From NCBI RefSeq assembly GCF_016862955.1, contig NZ_BONY01000090.1:1-37080 (forward strand): a DNA stretch of 37,080 bases. Reading direction: 5' to 3'. This stretch comes from Rhizocola hellebori. GTDB lineage: Bacteria; Actinomycetota; Actinomycetes; Mycobacteriales; Micromonosporaceae. How positions within the stretch are numbered: the first letter of the stretch is position 1; each line of letters starts with the position of its first letter. Under the pieces are notes generated by a model. That model did no database searches, was not told the DNA's origin, and was given only the letters and a program-made list of their open reading frames with translations. Shown here in pieces: positions 16,655 through 25,111 of this stretch. The position numbers and the translations under genes were made by a program.

Positions 16655-17345
16655 AACACGAGGACGCGTCTGGGCCTATGCCGGTGCGATTCTTGGCGGA
16701 GGAATCTCGCTTTCCTCGAATGTCGCCTACTCCTACCTGCCCCCAGCCGGAGCATCTGCTGACTGGGCACCGCATCCAATGGCTGTCGTCTTCGCTGCGG
16801 CCTGGCCAGTCCTGCTGTTCGTCGCGCTGGAAATCCTGGTGCGAGTCAACTGGCGACGTGGCTTCTGGGGCATATTTGCCCGAGCCGGTGCGCTCACGCC
16901 GATCATCGTCATCACCGGCCTGGTCTCTTGGCGACACATCCGAGGCATGCTGCTGCACCACGGAGAAGACCAGATAGTCGCCGCACTCGGCCCCCTGGCC
17001 GTCGACGGGCTCATGCTCATCTCCACGGTCGCCCTCTTCGTCATCAACCTCAACGTGCACGAGGCAATCCGCCTTGCCGCAACGGCAGAACAAATGACCC
17101 CTGTACTTCACACACCGGTCACGCCGGCCACCACTGACCGTGAGACCGGGCCAGATATTCCGGAGTCCTTGCGCTCCACTGCACGCTTCGCCGTCACCAA
17201 CCACCAGTCCCGCTACGGCGAACCGCCGACCCCGGGCCAACTCGCCCAGGTCATGAACATCCCCGACGTCGTTGCGAGTCAACTGCTAGCCGACCTCGAC
17301 CCTGCCCCCGTCCTCAACGGACAGCTCACCGGAGGTAGCCGATGA
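16629..17345 (+). CDS. DUF2637 membrane protein (spread-type)
   Basis: The protein is 238 residues from ATG 16629, with GGAGGA ten bases upstream. Four hydrophobic helices are visible in the first 150 residues (around VWAYAGAILGGGISLS, AVVFAAAWPVLLFVALEIL, ALTPIIVITGLVS and AVDGLMLISTVALFVI). A soluble tail carries a winged-helix-like stretch (YGEPPTPGQLAQVMNIPDVV). This matches the DUF2637 family found beside repSA in actinomycete elements, where members are thought to help intramycelial spread. AICE-2 has a counterpart at 24024-24920. Confidence 0.75.
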   Translation: MRTYTPAPETRGRVWAYAGAILGGGISLSSNVAYSYLPPAGASADWAPHPMAVVFAAAWPVLLFVALEILVRVNWRRGFWGIFARAGALTPIIVITGLVSWRHIRGMLLHHGEDQIVAALGPLAVDGLMLISTVALFVINLNVHEAIRLAATAEQMTPVLHTPVTPATTDRETGPDIPESLRSTARFAVTNHQSRYGEPPTPGQLAQVMNIPDVVASQLLADLDPAPVLNGQLTGGSR

Positions 17346-17650
17346 CCACCTACTACATCAACGTCCGACAGTACGTCCACCGTTGCCCAGCCGAGCCCAA
17401 TCGCCACCACGTCATCCAACGACAGCAGACCATTGTCGCGACCACGCCCGGCGGACCCTGCCTCAAGCCAATTTCGGTACAAGGCCAGGAGTTCCCGTGC
17501 GGCCGTATCGCTGTCTATGAGAACCAATGCGCGGCTTGCAAAACACAGGTTGTCGTCAACCACGTGGACACCATCGACCTCGGATTCCAAGGTGCGGCAG
17601 AGCTTGTAGCCGCGGCCTACCAAGACACCCTCTTCGAGGCTCACCAGTGA
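17342..17650 (+). CDS. Small cysteine-containing hypothetical protein
   Basis: The protein is 102 residues and overlaps the upstream gene by four bases. The first half is beta-rich. Cysteines occur in pairs separated by loops (GGPC, FPCG, QCAAC), consistent with one zinc-ribbon site. It is translationally coupled on both sides, ending in GTGA at the repSA start. Function is unknown. Confidence 0.55.
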   Translation: MTTYYINVRQYVHRCPAEPNRHHVIQRQQTIVATTPGGPCLKPISVQGQEFPCGRIAVYENQCAACKTQVVVNHVDTIDLGFQGAAELVAAAYQDTLFEAHQ

Positions 17651-19479
17651 CCGTTTCGACGCTGGAAACTGCATCCCACGCTACAACCGCGTGGGGTGCG
17701 GCCTCGAACGCCGAAAACCGTTACCCCGGCCCCGAATTCGTCAACGCCATCCTCGCCCGCACCGGCCGAGGAGACTATGAGCAATGGCTCGACCACATCA
17801 CCGCGGCCGCCGCCTGCTCCAGGCCGATCCGGCTAAGCGGCAACCTCTACGAAGTCACAAGGACGGGCAACAGCGCCACCCTCACCGGCGTGGGCTCCAC
17901 GGCCACCATGCCAGACGGCGTCATCTACAAGGCATGCGGCAACCGACGGGCCTCACTCTGCCCGGCCTGCTCCAAGACCTACCAACAGGACGCCTACCAA
18001 ATCATCCGCGCCGGACTCGTCGGCGGCCGAGGAATCCCTGACAACGTCGCCACCCACCCGGCCGTCTTCGCCACCTTTACAGCACCCAGCTTCGGCAAGG
18101 TGCACAGCCGCTACATCCGAAACCACCCCTGCACCAACCGGCGACGCTGCGAATGCCGACCCGAACCCTGCCACGCACGACGCGCAGAACCTCGCTGTGC
18201 CCACGGGCGGCCCGCGTTCTGCTTCGCGCGCCACGAGGAAGACGACCCGCACGTCGGCAAACCGCTCTGCCTCGACTGCTACGACCACGAACGCCACGTC
18301 ATCTGGAACCGCTACGCCGGGGAACTGTGGCGGCGCACCAAACAAGCCATCGACCGACATCTGGCGAAGCTGGCCAAACAGCGCGGCATCTCCCGCGTCC
18401 AGGTCGCCATCAACCCCGTCACGGGCAAGCCCGTCACCGTCCCGCCGATCCGGGTCTCCTGCGGCAAAGTCGCCGAGTTCCAAGCCCGGGGCGTTGTGCA
18501 CTTCCACGTCCTGCTGCGCATCGACGGCGTCGACGCCCAGGATCCTGCCGCCATCGTCCGGCCACCCGCAGCTTTCAGCGATGCCGACCTTCACGAGGCG
18601 GTGAAGCACGCCGCCAAGCAGATCCGCTTCGGCACGCCAGGTCACCCAGACCAGCCTCGCGGCTGGCTCATCGGATGGGGCGACTTCGACAAAGGCGGCG
18701 ACGTCCGCACGGTCGCCATGACTGGAACGAACCAGGTAAGCGACAGCCAGGTTGCGGGATACCTCGCCAAGTACGCCACGAAGTCGACTGAGGCGGCCGG
18801 ACTGCGCTCCACTCGCCTGGACGAAGAGACCGTCTACGATGTAGCTAACTTCGGCGGGAACCACCTTGAGCGACTTCTCGCGGCTTGCTGGAAACTTGGG
18901 CGCCGCATCACACCACGACGGTATGACCCGCATCCAGACAGGGACCTCCGCCTAACCGCGCTTCGCACCTGCTCCGCGTGCGGCAGCAAGACCACGATGG
19001 TTCGCTGCGAAACCTGCCACCACGAATTTGCCGACGGTGACTCAACATGCCCGCCGGCCACGACGCAGCGTCACTCCCCTACCCCGGACGACCCGGCCTA
19101 TTTCCAAGGCCTGCAACGGTGGGCACACATGCTCGGCTTCGGTGGCCACTTCTACACCCAATCGCGGCGCTACAGCATCACTTTTACCCACCAGCGCAAC
19201 GCCCGGACGGCTTACCGCCGCACGCAGATCACGCCGCAGCAAGAGCTGCCACATGACTCGGATCCGGCGAGCGAGGAGACCACGCTCGTCATCTCCAGCT
19301 TGGCGTTTGCCGGAATCGGCTGGCACACGTCCGCCGACGCGATCCTCGCCAACACGGCAGCGGCGCTAGCGCGCGAGAAGCAACGCCTTGGCAGAGAAGA
19401 GCTAGCCCACCTGTTTGCCACCGCCACAGACGCCGAGAAGGGAGGTGTCCACTTTGGAGAAACTGCTCCTCACGCCTGA
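17647..19479 (+). CDS. repSA: Rolling-circle replication initiator RepSA with extra zinc ribbon
   Basis: The protein is 610 residues from GTG 17647, which overlaps the preceding stop. It shares clear blocks with the AICE-2 Rep: CGNRRASLCPACSKTY, HPAVFATFTAPSFG (137-150), RGVVHFHVLLRIDG (HxH at 285-287), GYLAKYATKSTE and GFGGHFYTQSRRYS. These are hallmarks of pSAM2-type initiators, which nick one strand at the origin and stay covalently bound. Between about residues 421 and 485 it carries a segment absent from the AICE-2 copy. That segment has five cysteines (CSAC, CETC, then C468), probably a zinc ribbon. A further Cys cluster lies at about 162-192. The frame is intact. Confidence 0.88.
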   Translation: MTVSTLETASHATTAWGAASNAENRYPGPEFVNAILARTGRGDYEQWLDHITAAAACSRPIRLSGNLYEVTRTGNSATLTGVGSTATMPDGVIYKACGNRRASLCPACSKTYQQDAYQIIRAGLVGGRGIPDNVATHPAVFATFTAPSFGKVHSRYIRNHPCTNRRRCECRPEPCHARRAEPRCAHGRPAFCFARHEEDDPHVGKPLCLDCYDHERHVIWNRYAGELWRRTKQAIDRHLAKLAKQRGISRVQVAINPVTGKPVTVPPIRVSCGKVAEFQARGVVHFHVLLRIDGVDAQDPAAIVRPPAAFSDADLHEAVKHAAKQIRFGTPGHPDQPRGWLIGWGDFDKGGDVRTVAMTGTNQVSDSQVAGYLAKYATKSTEAAGLRSTRLDEETVYDVANFGGNHLERLLAACWKLGRRITPRRYDPHPDRDLRLTALRTCSACGSKTTMVRCETCHHEFADGDSTCPPATTQRHSPTPDDPAYFQGLQRWAHMLGFGGHFYTQSRRYSITFTHQRNARTAYRRTQITPQQELPHDSDPASEETTLVISSLAFAGIGWHTSADAILANTAAALAREKQRLGREELAHLFATATDAEKGGVHFGETAPHA

Positions 19480-19636
19480 GGAGGCTGCTGAGGTCCTGAA
19501 CGTGGGACGCACGACCATCTACGACCTGATGCGTCTGCGGCTCCTGGTCTCAGTGAAAGTCGGCCGTTCACGCCGTATCCCGGCGAGCGCGTGCCGCGAA
19601 CTGGTCAACAAGCTGATCGAGGAAGGAAGGCTATGA
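19454..19636 (+). CDS. xis: Excisionase (Xis), HTH_17 type
   Basis: The protein is 60 residues from TTG 19454, with GGGAGGTG seven bases upstream. The 5' end lies inside the repSA 3' end. The helix-turn-helix TPEEAAEVLNVGRTTIYDLM and the wing VKVGRSRRIPASA fit the excisionase/MerR-like family. Xis directs the integrase towards excision. It is translationally coupled to int through an ATGA overlap at 19633. Confidence 0.85.
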   Translation: MEKLLLTPEEAAEVLNVGRTTIYDLMRLRLLVSVKVGRSRRIPASACRELVNKLIEEGRL

Positions 19637-20859
19637 GCAACGAGCCGCAGCGCAGCAAGCGCCGCAACGGAGAGGGCAGCATCTATCAACGCAAGTCTGA
19701 CGGGCGCTGGGTGGGTGCTGTCTACCTCCCCACCGCGACGGGAGCCGTGAAGCGCAAGGTGGTGTACGGAGCCACCTGGGACTACGTACACCAGGAGCTG
19801 ACACGGCTCATCGCGCAGGCGCACCGCGGAATCCCGATCCCTGACCGCTCCTGCCGGGTAAGCGAGTACCTCGAGTACTGGCTCAGCGTGTACGCCAGCC
19901 AGCGCCGGGAGACTACGGCCCGAGGCTACGAAGGAATTGTTCGGCTGCATCTCGTGCCGGGCCTCGGCTCCAAGCGGCTCGACAAGCTGAGCGTGCAAGA
20001 CGTCAACCTGTTCCTGACTCGGTGCCGACAAAAGTGCATGTGCTGCACCTCGAAGCTCGACGCGCAGCGACCACCTGCCAAGCGGTGCTGCTTGGTCGGG
20101 AAGTGCTGTCAGCGGAAGGCCAGCGTCAGGCAGGTGCAGTACATCCACGCGGTGCTGCGCAACGCTCTCGGGCACGCCATGCGTGAGGAGCTGGTCAGCC
20201 GAAACGTGGCATCACTGGTCAGGGTGGCTGCACCCCGGTACAAGATAGGCAAAGGTCTGAAGGTTGAACAGGTTCGGACCGTGCTCGCTGCCGTCGACGG
20301 ACACCGGCTCCAGCCGCTCTACCTCGCGGCCGCCACCATGGGCCTTCGGCGAGGTGAGCTGCTCGGGATGCGCTGGAGCGACCTCGACCTGGACATCGGC
20401 ACGTTCACCCCGGCCCAGACAGTTCAGCGCGTCAACGGCCACTTGCGCTTGCAGGAGACCAAGTCGGAGGACTCCGACAGCGTGCTGCCCATTCCAGAGG
20501 TGACCTGGCTCGCGCTGCTCGAACACCGTGACCGTCAGGACAAGGAGCGAGAGGCGGCCGGTGACGATTGGCAGGAGCACGATCTCGTGTTTCCCTCTGA
20601 GGTCGGCACGCCGATGGAGCCGCGGAACCTGAACCGGCATTGGGAACGGCTGCGGGAGCGGCTCGGCATGCAGGATGTGCGGCTGCACGATCTGAGGCAC
20701 ACGATGGTGAGCTTGCTCTTGGAGCTGGGCGTGCCGCCCCACATCGTGCAGGCGCTCGCTCGGCACGCGGATGTGGAGATCACTCTGAAGATCTACGCTC
20801 ACACCAACCTGGACGCGATGCGCCAGGCGGCGAGGCGGCTCGATGATCACTTGGGCTGA
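19633..20859 (+). CDS. int: Site-specific tyrosine integrase of AICE-1
   Basis: The protein is 408 residues. Catalytic residues visible are R239 (GLRRGELLGMRW), K277, H352 and R355 (LHDLRHT), H378 (LARHADVEI) and the nucleophile Y388 (LKIYAHT). The N-terminal arm-binding domain (GEGSIYQRKSDGRWVGAVYL) and a SAM-like core-binding domain are present. The latter contains a cysteine-rich insert (CMCC, then RCCLVGKCC) known from AICE integrases. The gene ends 64 bases before a tRNA-Val 3' fragment, the expected attachment position. It faces the integrase of AICE-2. No truncation is seen. Confidence 0.93.
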   Translation: MSNEPQRSKRRNGEGSIYQRKSDGRWVGAVYLPTATGAVKRKVVYGATWDYVHQELTRLIAQAHRGIPIPDRSCRVSEYLEYWLSVYASQRRETTARGYEGIVRLHLVPGLGSKRLDKLSVQDVNLFLTRCRQKCMCCTSKLDAQRPPAKRCCLVGKCCQRKASVRQVQYIHAVLRNALGHAMREELVSRNVASLVRVAAPRYKIGKGLKVEQVRTVLAAVDGHRLQPLYLAAATMGLRRGELLGMRWSDLDLDIGTFTPAQTVQRVNGHLRLQETKSEDSDSVLPIPEVTWLALLEHRDRQDKEREAAGDDWQEHDLVFPSEVGTPMEPRNLNRHWERLRERLGMQDVRLHDLRHTMVSLLLELGVPPHIVQALARHADVEITLKIYAHTNLDAMRQAARRLDDHLG

Positions 20860-20862
20860 AGC

Positions 20863-20901
20863 GTTGCTACACAGGTTGCTACATCTGGCCGGTGTAGCAG
20901 C
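20863..20901. repeat. Repeated GTTGCTACA motif, candidate integrase arm sites
   Basis: GTTGCTACA occurs at 20863-20871 and again at 20875-20883 (12-bp period). A near-inverted copy, TGTAGCAGC, is at 20893-20901. The cluster sits between int and the tRNA core, where arm-type integrase binding sites are expected. The second and third copies could also fold into a hairpin that terminates int transcription. Confidence 0.5.
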
Positions 20902-20922
20902 TGGGATGATCAAAGAATTTGC

Positions 20923-20967
20923 TGGTGGGCGCGACAGGGTTCGAACCTGTGACCCTCCGCTTGTAAG
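20923..20967 (-). repeat. att core: 3' fragment of tRNA-Val(UAC)
   Basis: On the minus strand this reads as the 3' part of a tRNA: anticodon loop CTTACAA (anticodon TAC), anticodon-stem 3' strand, five-base variable region GGGTC, T arm ACAGG-TTCGAAC-CCTGT, acceptor strand CGCGCCC, discriminator A and an encoded CCA. Upstream of the anticodon loop the 5' stem strand (TCCGC expected) is absent, so this is not a functional tRNA. It is the copied core left by integration of an element. It lies between the two converging integrase genes. Confidence 0.85.
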
Positions 20968-21025
20968 TCACGAAGTTTTCAAAGCTCAGAGCACCCGCGC
21001 CCTGCGATTTGCGATCGAACATACG

Positions 21026-22153
21026 TCAAGACCTCATCGTGATGGACCTGGGAAGCTTGGCCGCGTCGCCATGCTCAGCCAGGTCAGAGAGGGCCTTGGC
21101 GATCTCCGCGTCCCGTCCGTCGACGACATGCAGGTAGCGCTTCGCCGCGACCATCGATGCATGACCGAGCCGTCGCATCAGGTCTGCAAGAGTCGCCCCT
21201 GCTTGAGCGGCCAGCGTCTGCCCGGTGTGCCGAAGATCGTGAAACGTAAGGTGCTCCAGCTTGGCAGCCGCCCTAGCTCTCTTGAACGCCTGGTAGAGGG
21301 TGTTCCCCCGAAGCGCGGTGCCGTCACGGCTCACGAACAGCCGCTCAGATCCGGCGAATTCGGCCAGGTGCAACCTCACCAACGGGACCACATGGGGCGG
21401 GATCGCGATCGTGCGCCTTCCTGCCTCAGTCTTAGGGTCTCCGTCGAACGCCGTCCCGCCCTTTAGCAACTCCACCCTGTTCTTTCGCACGGTGATCGTG
21501 CCCGCTGCTAGATCGACATCGCTCACCAGGAGACCCGCGATCTCCCCGCGTCGCAGGGCGCACCAGGCTGCGATGAGAACCGCTGTTCGATACTTCGGGT
21601 GGATCGCCTCAACCAGCTTGATCACCTCCGCTGGTGTGGCAATCGGCCGTTCTTTGGCCTGTACCAGACCCGCCCCAGGAACCTGGCACGGGTTGCGTTG
21701 GATCAATTCCTCTCGAACAGCTGTATTCATCACCATCCGCATGAATCGGTAAGACTGGGCGATCGAAGTTCGCCCGCCGCTGCCCCTCAACGCCTCCGCA
21801 TGCCACTGCCTGACCACGGTGGGAGACAGCGACCGAAGCGGCGTCTTAACCAAGGGCACCAGGTGTAGCCTCAAGTTCCGTTCGCATGTCTCGCGCCACC
21901 GTGGTCCGATCTGGGAGCTGTCCCGCAGCACGCTTGTTGCGTAGTCGCCGAACAGCTCCTTTCCGCGCTGATCGTTGGTCCAGGTACCGCGAGAGATATC
22001 GGCCTCCACCAAGGCCAGCCAGCGGCTTGCATCTGGTCTGGCCTTGAAGGTGTCCGGTGCGTACTGCCGAACGCCGGCCGGATCCACAAATGACGCCTGG
22101 AAACGGCCGGACGGCAACTTGCGGATGTAGCCGAACTGACGGCGCTTTGCCAT
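21026..22153 (-). CDS. int: Site-specific tyrosine integrase of AICE-2
   Basis: The protein is 375 residues from ATG 22153, one base overlapping the xis stop (TAATG). Catalytic residues are R201 (CALRRGEIAGL), K241 (DPKTEAGRRTI), H305 and R308 (FHDLRHT), H331 (LGHASMV) and the nucleophile Y340 (AKRYLHV). It lacks the cysteine-rich insert of the AICE-1 enzyme and is clearly a different subfamily. Int joins attP to the chromosomal attB, here apparently a tRNA 3' end. The gene ends 58 bases from the tRNA-Val fragment and points at it. Confidence 0.93.
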   Translation of the reverse strand: MAKRRQFGYIRKLPSGRFQASFVDPAGVRQYAPDTFKARPDASRWLALVEADISRGTWTNDQRGKELFGDYATSVLRDSSQIGPRWRETCERNLRLHLVPLVKTPLRSLSPTVVRQWHAEALRGSGGRTSIAQSYRFMRMVMNTAVREELIQRNPCQVPGAGLVQAKERPIATPAEVIKLVEAIHPKYRTAVLIAAWCALRRGEIAGLLVSDVDLAAGTITVRKNRVELLKGGTAFDGDPKTEAGRRTIAIPPHVVPLVRLHLAEFAGSERLFVSRDGTALRGNTLYQAFKRARAAAKLEHLTFHDLRHTGQTLAAQAGATLADLMRRLGHASMVAAKRYLHVVDGRDAEIAKALSDLAEHGDAAKLPRSITMRS

Positions 22154-22362
22154 TACGACACAACCTTTCCGCCCGACCAAGCAACGTTGACGGGCTCGAC
22201 TGTTCCTTCTGCGATGAGTGCCAGTAGTGCGCTCTCAGGGATACGCACGTGTGTGCCCAGCTTCACGAACTTGATCCGCCGCTCTTGGATGAGTCGGCGC
22301 GGGAATCGCACGGACGTTCCGAGCAGTTCCGCAGCTTCCTGCACGGTCAAAAGTCGGTCCAA
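22153..22362 (-). CDS. xis: Excisionase (Xis), HTH_17 type
   Basis: The protein is 69 residues from TTG 22362; the ribosome binding site is weak, with GAGAGG about 11 bases upstream. It has the excisionase-type HTH VQEAAELLGTSVRFPRRLIQ and wing VKLGTHVRIPESA. It is coupled to int by a one-base overlap. It lies 86 bases after the repSA reading frame, in the same operon. Confidence 0.8.
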   Translation of the reverse strand: MDRLLTVQEAAELLGTSVRFPRRLIQERRIKFVKLGTHVRIPESALLALIAEGTVEPVNVAWSGGKVVS

Positions 22363-22448
22363 TATGGACGTCGCCTCTCTCTTAACGTTGGGATTGAGTG
22401 CTTCGCGGTCAACGGGCTGCTCCTCATGCGCCCGCCTCCTTCCGTTGG

Positions 22449-23977
22449 CTAGTGGGTAGGTGAAAGGCCTTGCGGCGTTCGCTGGCGTGCGGCGTCGGCG
22501 GCCATCGCGGCCAGGGCGGCATCACCACTGGTTTTCCAGCCGTTGCCTACGTGCTGCCAGGTGTTGATGACGAGCATGGTTTCGTCGTCGTGGATGTCGG
22601 CCAGCTCGACCGGGTCGCCGTCGATCGCGTGGACTTTGATCCGGTTCTCGGGTCTCCGTGCTTGCCGTAGCGCGGTGAGGGTGGTGCTGTAGCGGCGCGA
22701 CTTGGTGGAGAAGTGGCCCGGGAAGCCGAGGCGGTGCGCCCAGTGCTGCATCCCCTCCCACTCGACCGGCTCGCCGAGCTCCCAGCACGCTTGGATCAGC
22801 CGGTTGGCGTGCTTGGACCGATCTGCATATGCAGCAATGGTTTCAGTGTTAATGCGGGCAGCGTTGACCCCAGTGATCTCAGTGCCTTTGGTGGCGTACT
22901 TGGCCAGGTATCCGGCCACATGCTGCTCGGTCAGCTCCCCGCCAGGCAGCCCGGAACGCACCACATCGACCTTGATGCCCTTGTGCCCCCAGGCAATGGG
23001 CCACCCATCGCGCTCTGGCCGGTCAGGGTGCGGGTCCGTCGCGATCGCTGTTGTCGCCGCCGCATCCTCCACCGCCTGCTTAAGGTCAAAAGCGGTGCAG
23101 ATCGGCAGCGTCGCACCACCAGGGGCGATAACAACCGGGGCGGCTCAATCGCGTCAGGGTTGTCCGGGTGGAATCCGTCGAGGCGGACCAGGGCGTGAAG
23201 GTGCACCACCCCGCGCCGCTGGTACTCGGCCACCTTGGCGTAGCGGATCCGCAGCACCCCTTTGGAGGTGGCGCCCATGGTGCGGCGTACGCGGAGCATG
23301 GTGCGTGACCACAGCTTGCCCACCAGGTGGTTCCACACGGCGTGGTGCTCGTAGTCGTAGCAGTCCATGCACAGCGGCTGTCCGAGCCTCCCGTCGCCGT
23401 CCGCGTGGATGGAGTTGCACCACATCGGTTTGCCGTGACCGCAGGTGGGCCGTTCGCGACGTGGCCGGCATGGCTTGCTCGCCCCTTTGCCGGGCTGGGT
23501 GTGCACCACGCCGAAGCTCGGAGCGGTCAACGTGACGAACACCGCCGGATGCGTTGCCACCGTCTCCGGCACGCCCTTGCCGCCTGCCAACCCAGCCTTG
23601 ATGAGCTGGTAGGTGTCCCAGCGGTAGGTTTCGGCGCAGGACGGGCAGCGTGAGGCCAGCCGGGTTCCGCACGGCTTGTACAGAACCCGGTCGGGCAGGT
23701 CGTCGGTGTTGAACCGCTCGACCACCCGCCCGGTGGAGGCATGCACGGTGAGGACTTCGCCGCGTAGCCGGATCGGGCTAGTGCAGCCGCGTGCCTTCGC
23801 AGCATGGTGCAGCCAGTTGCCGAAACCAGGCTTAGAAGCCCGCTCCATGAGCCCGTCCGGGTCGCCCTGCATCTGGGTGAGGGGCAGCCCGGACAGCTGC
23901 TCCAGGAGGAGCCGCGTGGTCGCGTCGCGGTCATGGTTATCGATGGTTGGGTTTTGGTTTTTGGGCGCAGTGGTCAC
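22449..23977 (-). pseudogene. repSA: Frameshifted RepSA replication initiator of AICE-2
   Basis: Translation starts at GTG 23977 behind a strong AAAGGAGGTG. It gives good RepSA sequence up to RLDGFHPDNPDAIEPP near 23140, then runs into unrelated Arg-rich residues. The continuation lies in another minus frame: PVVIAPGG, then GHKGIKVDVVRSGLPGG, GYLAKYATKGTE and GFPGHFSTKSRRYS, to 22449. A one-base loss in a short C-run (about 23139-23147, minus strand CCGCCCCGG) explains both halves. All motifs seen in the AICE-1 Rep are present across the two frames: TLTAPSFGVVH, RGVVHLHALVRLDG and the KYATK block. It is either a genuine inactivating mutation or a sequencing error in GC-rich sequence. Confidence 0.85.
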
Positions 23978-24023
23978 AGGGCACCTCCTTTCGAGGCTGT
24001 CCGGGCAGGTGAACAGGGTTTGG

Positions 24024-24920
24024 TTAGAGCAGTGGCTTTCCGGTCAGCGGCGACACCGCCGTGTGAGCGTTGGCCAGGACGCGCGGAGGTTCGGTCAGGC
24101 CGAGGGCGCGCATGATGTCTCCGGTGGTGGCGTTCGATACGCGCAGCACCGTCCGCAGTTCGTCGAGGGTGATGGTCCGGCCGTGTTCGGCCATGAAGTC
24201 GTCCGCCGCCTGGCGGGCTCGATCGAGCAGTTGGGCCGGCAGCGGCGCCGCAGTGGACACCTTGACCGGAACCTGGGCCGGGACGGGTGTGATGGTTGTC
24301 GGGGACTGCGCGGGTGTGATCGGTTGATCGTCCTGCACGCGGTTCGGCAATACTGCCGTCTCGTCTGGGATAGGTCGAGGTATGGGGATCGAAGGTGTTG
24401 ACACCACGCTGTTTTGCGGGTGCATCAGTGTCACAGGTGCCACATACGCGGGCAGGTTTGCCGGTCGGGGATCGGGTTCGGTGTCCGGCCGTGGGTCCTT
24501 GCCGAGGATCAGTTTGGCCAGTGCCGCGAACGCGAGTGCGGGCACCACTGCGACCAGTCCTCCGGAGAAGCCGGGCTTGGCGACCGCGAGCTGTGCGGTG
24601 ACCGATAGGGCCAGGGCGAGCACGAGCAGGAACGCCGGGTAGGCGATAGGTTGCCCGGCACGCTTGCGCCGCCTGATGACAAGCAGTGAGGCGACTGGGA
24701 CCAGTTCGGAGATGACGGCGTTGGCCCAGCCGAACCAGTCCGCTTTGTCGGCGGGGCTGTTGTTCATCGTCCAGTCGTGCACGTGGGTGAACGATCCCGC
24801 GCCTGCCGCTATGCCGACCGCGAGCAGGATCAGGACGAGGACGGAGTCTTCAAAGCGTTGCCCTGCTGTGGGTTTCCGCACCGGCCGCGTGTGTGCGCCG
24901 GGGATGTTGTTGACGGTCAT
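24024..24920 (-). CDS. DUF2637 membrane protein (spread-type)
   Basis: The protein is 298 residues. The four membrane helices are near LVLILLAVGIAAGAG, WANAVISELVPVASLLVI, PAFLLVLALALSVTAQLA and GLVAVVPALAFAALAKLIL. A long Pro/Thr-rich linker follows, then a C-terminal helix-turn-helix-like stretch (TLDELRTVLRVSNATTGDIM). It is the counterpart of the AICE-1 gene at 16629, a family linked with plasmid spread in actinomycetes. It overlaps the small upstream gene by four bases, so it is translated as part of the transfer operon. Confidence 0.75.
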   Translation of the reverse strand: MTVNNIPGAHTRPVRKPTAGQRFEDSVLVLILLAVGIAAGAGSFTHVHDWTMNNSPADKADWFGWANAVISELVPVASLLVIRRRKRAGQPIAYPAFLLVLALALSVTAQLAVAKPGFSGGLVAVVPALAFAALAKLILGKDPRPDTEPDPRPANLPAYVAPVTLMHPQNSVVSTPSIPIPRPIPDETAVLPNRVQDDQPITPAQSPTTITPVPAQVPVKVSTAAPLPAQLLDRARQAADDFMAEHGRTITLDELRTVLRVSNATTGDIMRALGLTEPPRVLANAHTAVSPLTGKPLL

Positions 24921-25111
24921 GACTTACCTCCTGCCAGGGGAGCGCGGCGCGAAACAGTGGCGTAGACACGGATCTGTTGACCACGTCCGGGTTGTGGCTC
25001 GGATACGTGGTGGACATAGCCAAGTTCGTCGAGAAGCCGGAGCCAAAACGCGATGTTCTTGACGGTGCCCACCAGGCGCAGCTGGATCGTGTGAGGCCCG
25101 AGATCAGTCAT
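24917..25111 (-). CDS. Small protein coupled to traSA
   Basis: The protein is 64 residues, overlapping traSA (25108) and the DUF2637 gene (24920) by four bases each. The pattern is beta-helix-beta: TIQLRLVGTVKNIAFWLRLL, then QQIRVYATVSRR. It matches the 65-residue gene next to tra in AICE-1 in position and size. Function is unknown. Confidence 0.6.
   Translation of the reverse strand: MTDLGPHTIQLRLVGTVKNIAFWLRLLDELGYVHHVSEPQPGRGQQIRVYATVSRRAPLAGGKS

Larger units (their letters stand above)
12129..20967 (+). mobile_element. AICE-1, pSAM2-like integrative and conjugative element (left end undefined)
   Basis: This is a co-directional set of Pra-like protein, split Tra, accessory proteins, DUF2637 protein, RepSA, Xis and Int, ending at a tRNA-Val 3' fragment. 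That is the standard gene order of actinomycete integrative and conjugative elements, which transfer double-stranded DNA with one FtsK-like ATPase and replicate by rolling circle. The right limit is the att core at 20923-20967. The left limit given is only the start of the regulatory region. No matching left att core was found in the window, so the XRE regulator, or even the hsd operon, could lie inside. All core genes look intact. Confidence 0.75.

Noticed and set aside
17953-18933. 326-residue minus-strand open frame
   Set aside because: Shadow of repSA; the plus-strand protein matches the AICE-2 Rep in long blocks.
20923-20967. Functional tRNA-Val gene
   Set aside because: Only the part from the anticodon loop to CCA is present. 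The bases upstream do not pair with the anticodon stem, and no D arm or 5' acceptor strand is found.
23130-23155. Programmed ribosomal frameshift in repSA
   Set aside because: There is no slippery heptamer or downstream structure, and the AICE-1 copy is read in one frame. Mutation or sequencing error is simpler.
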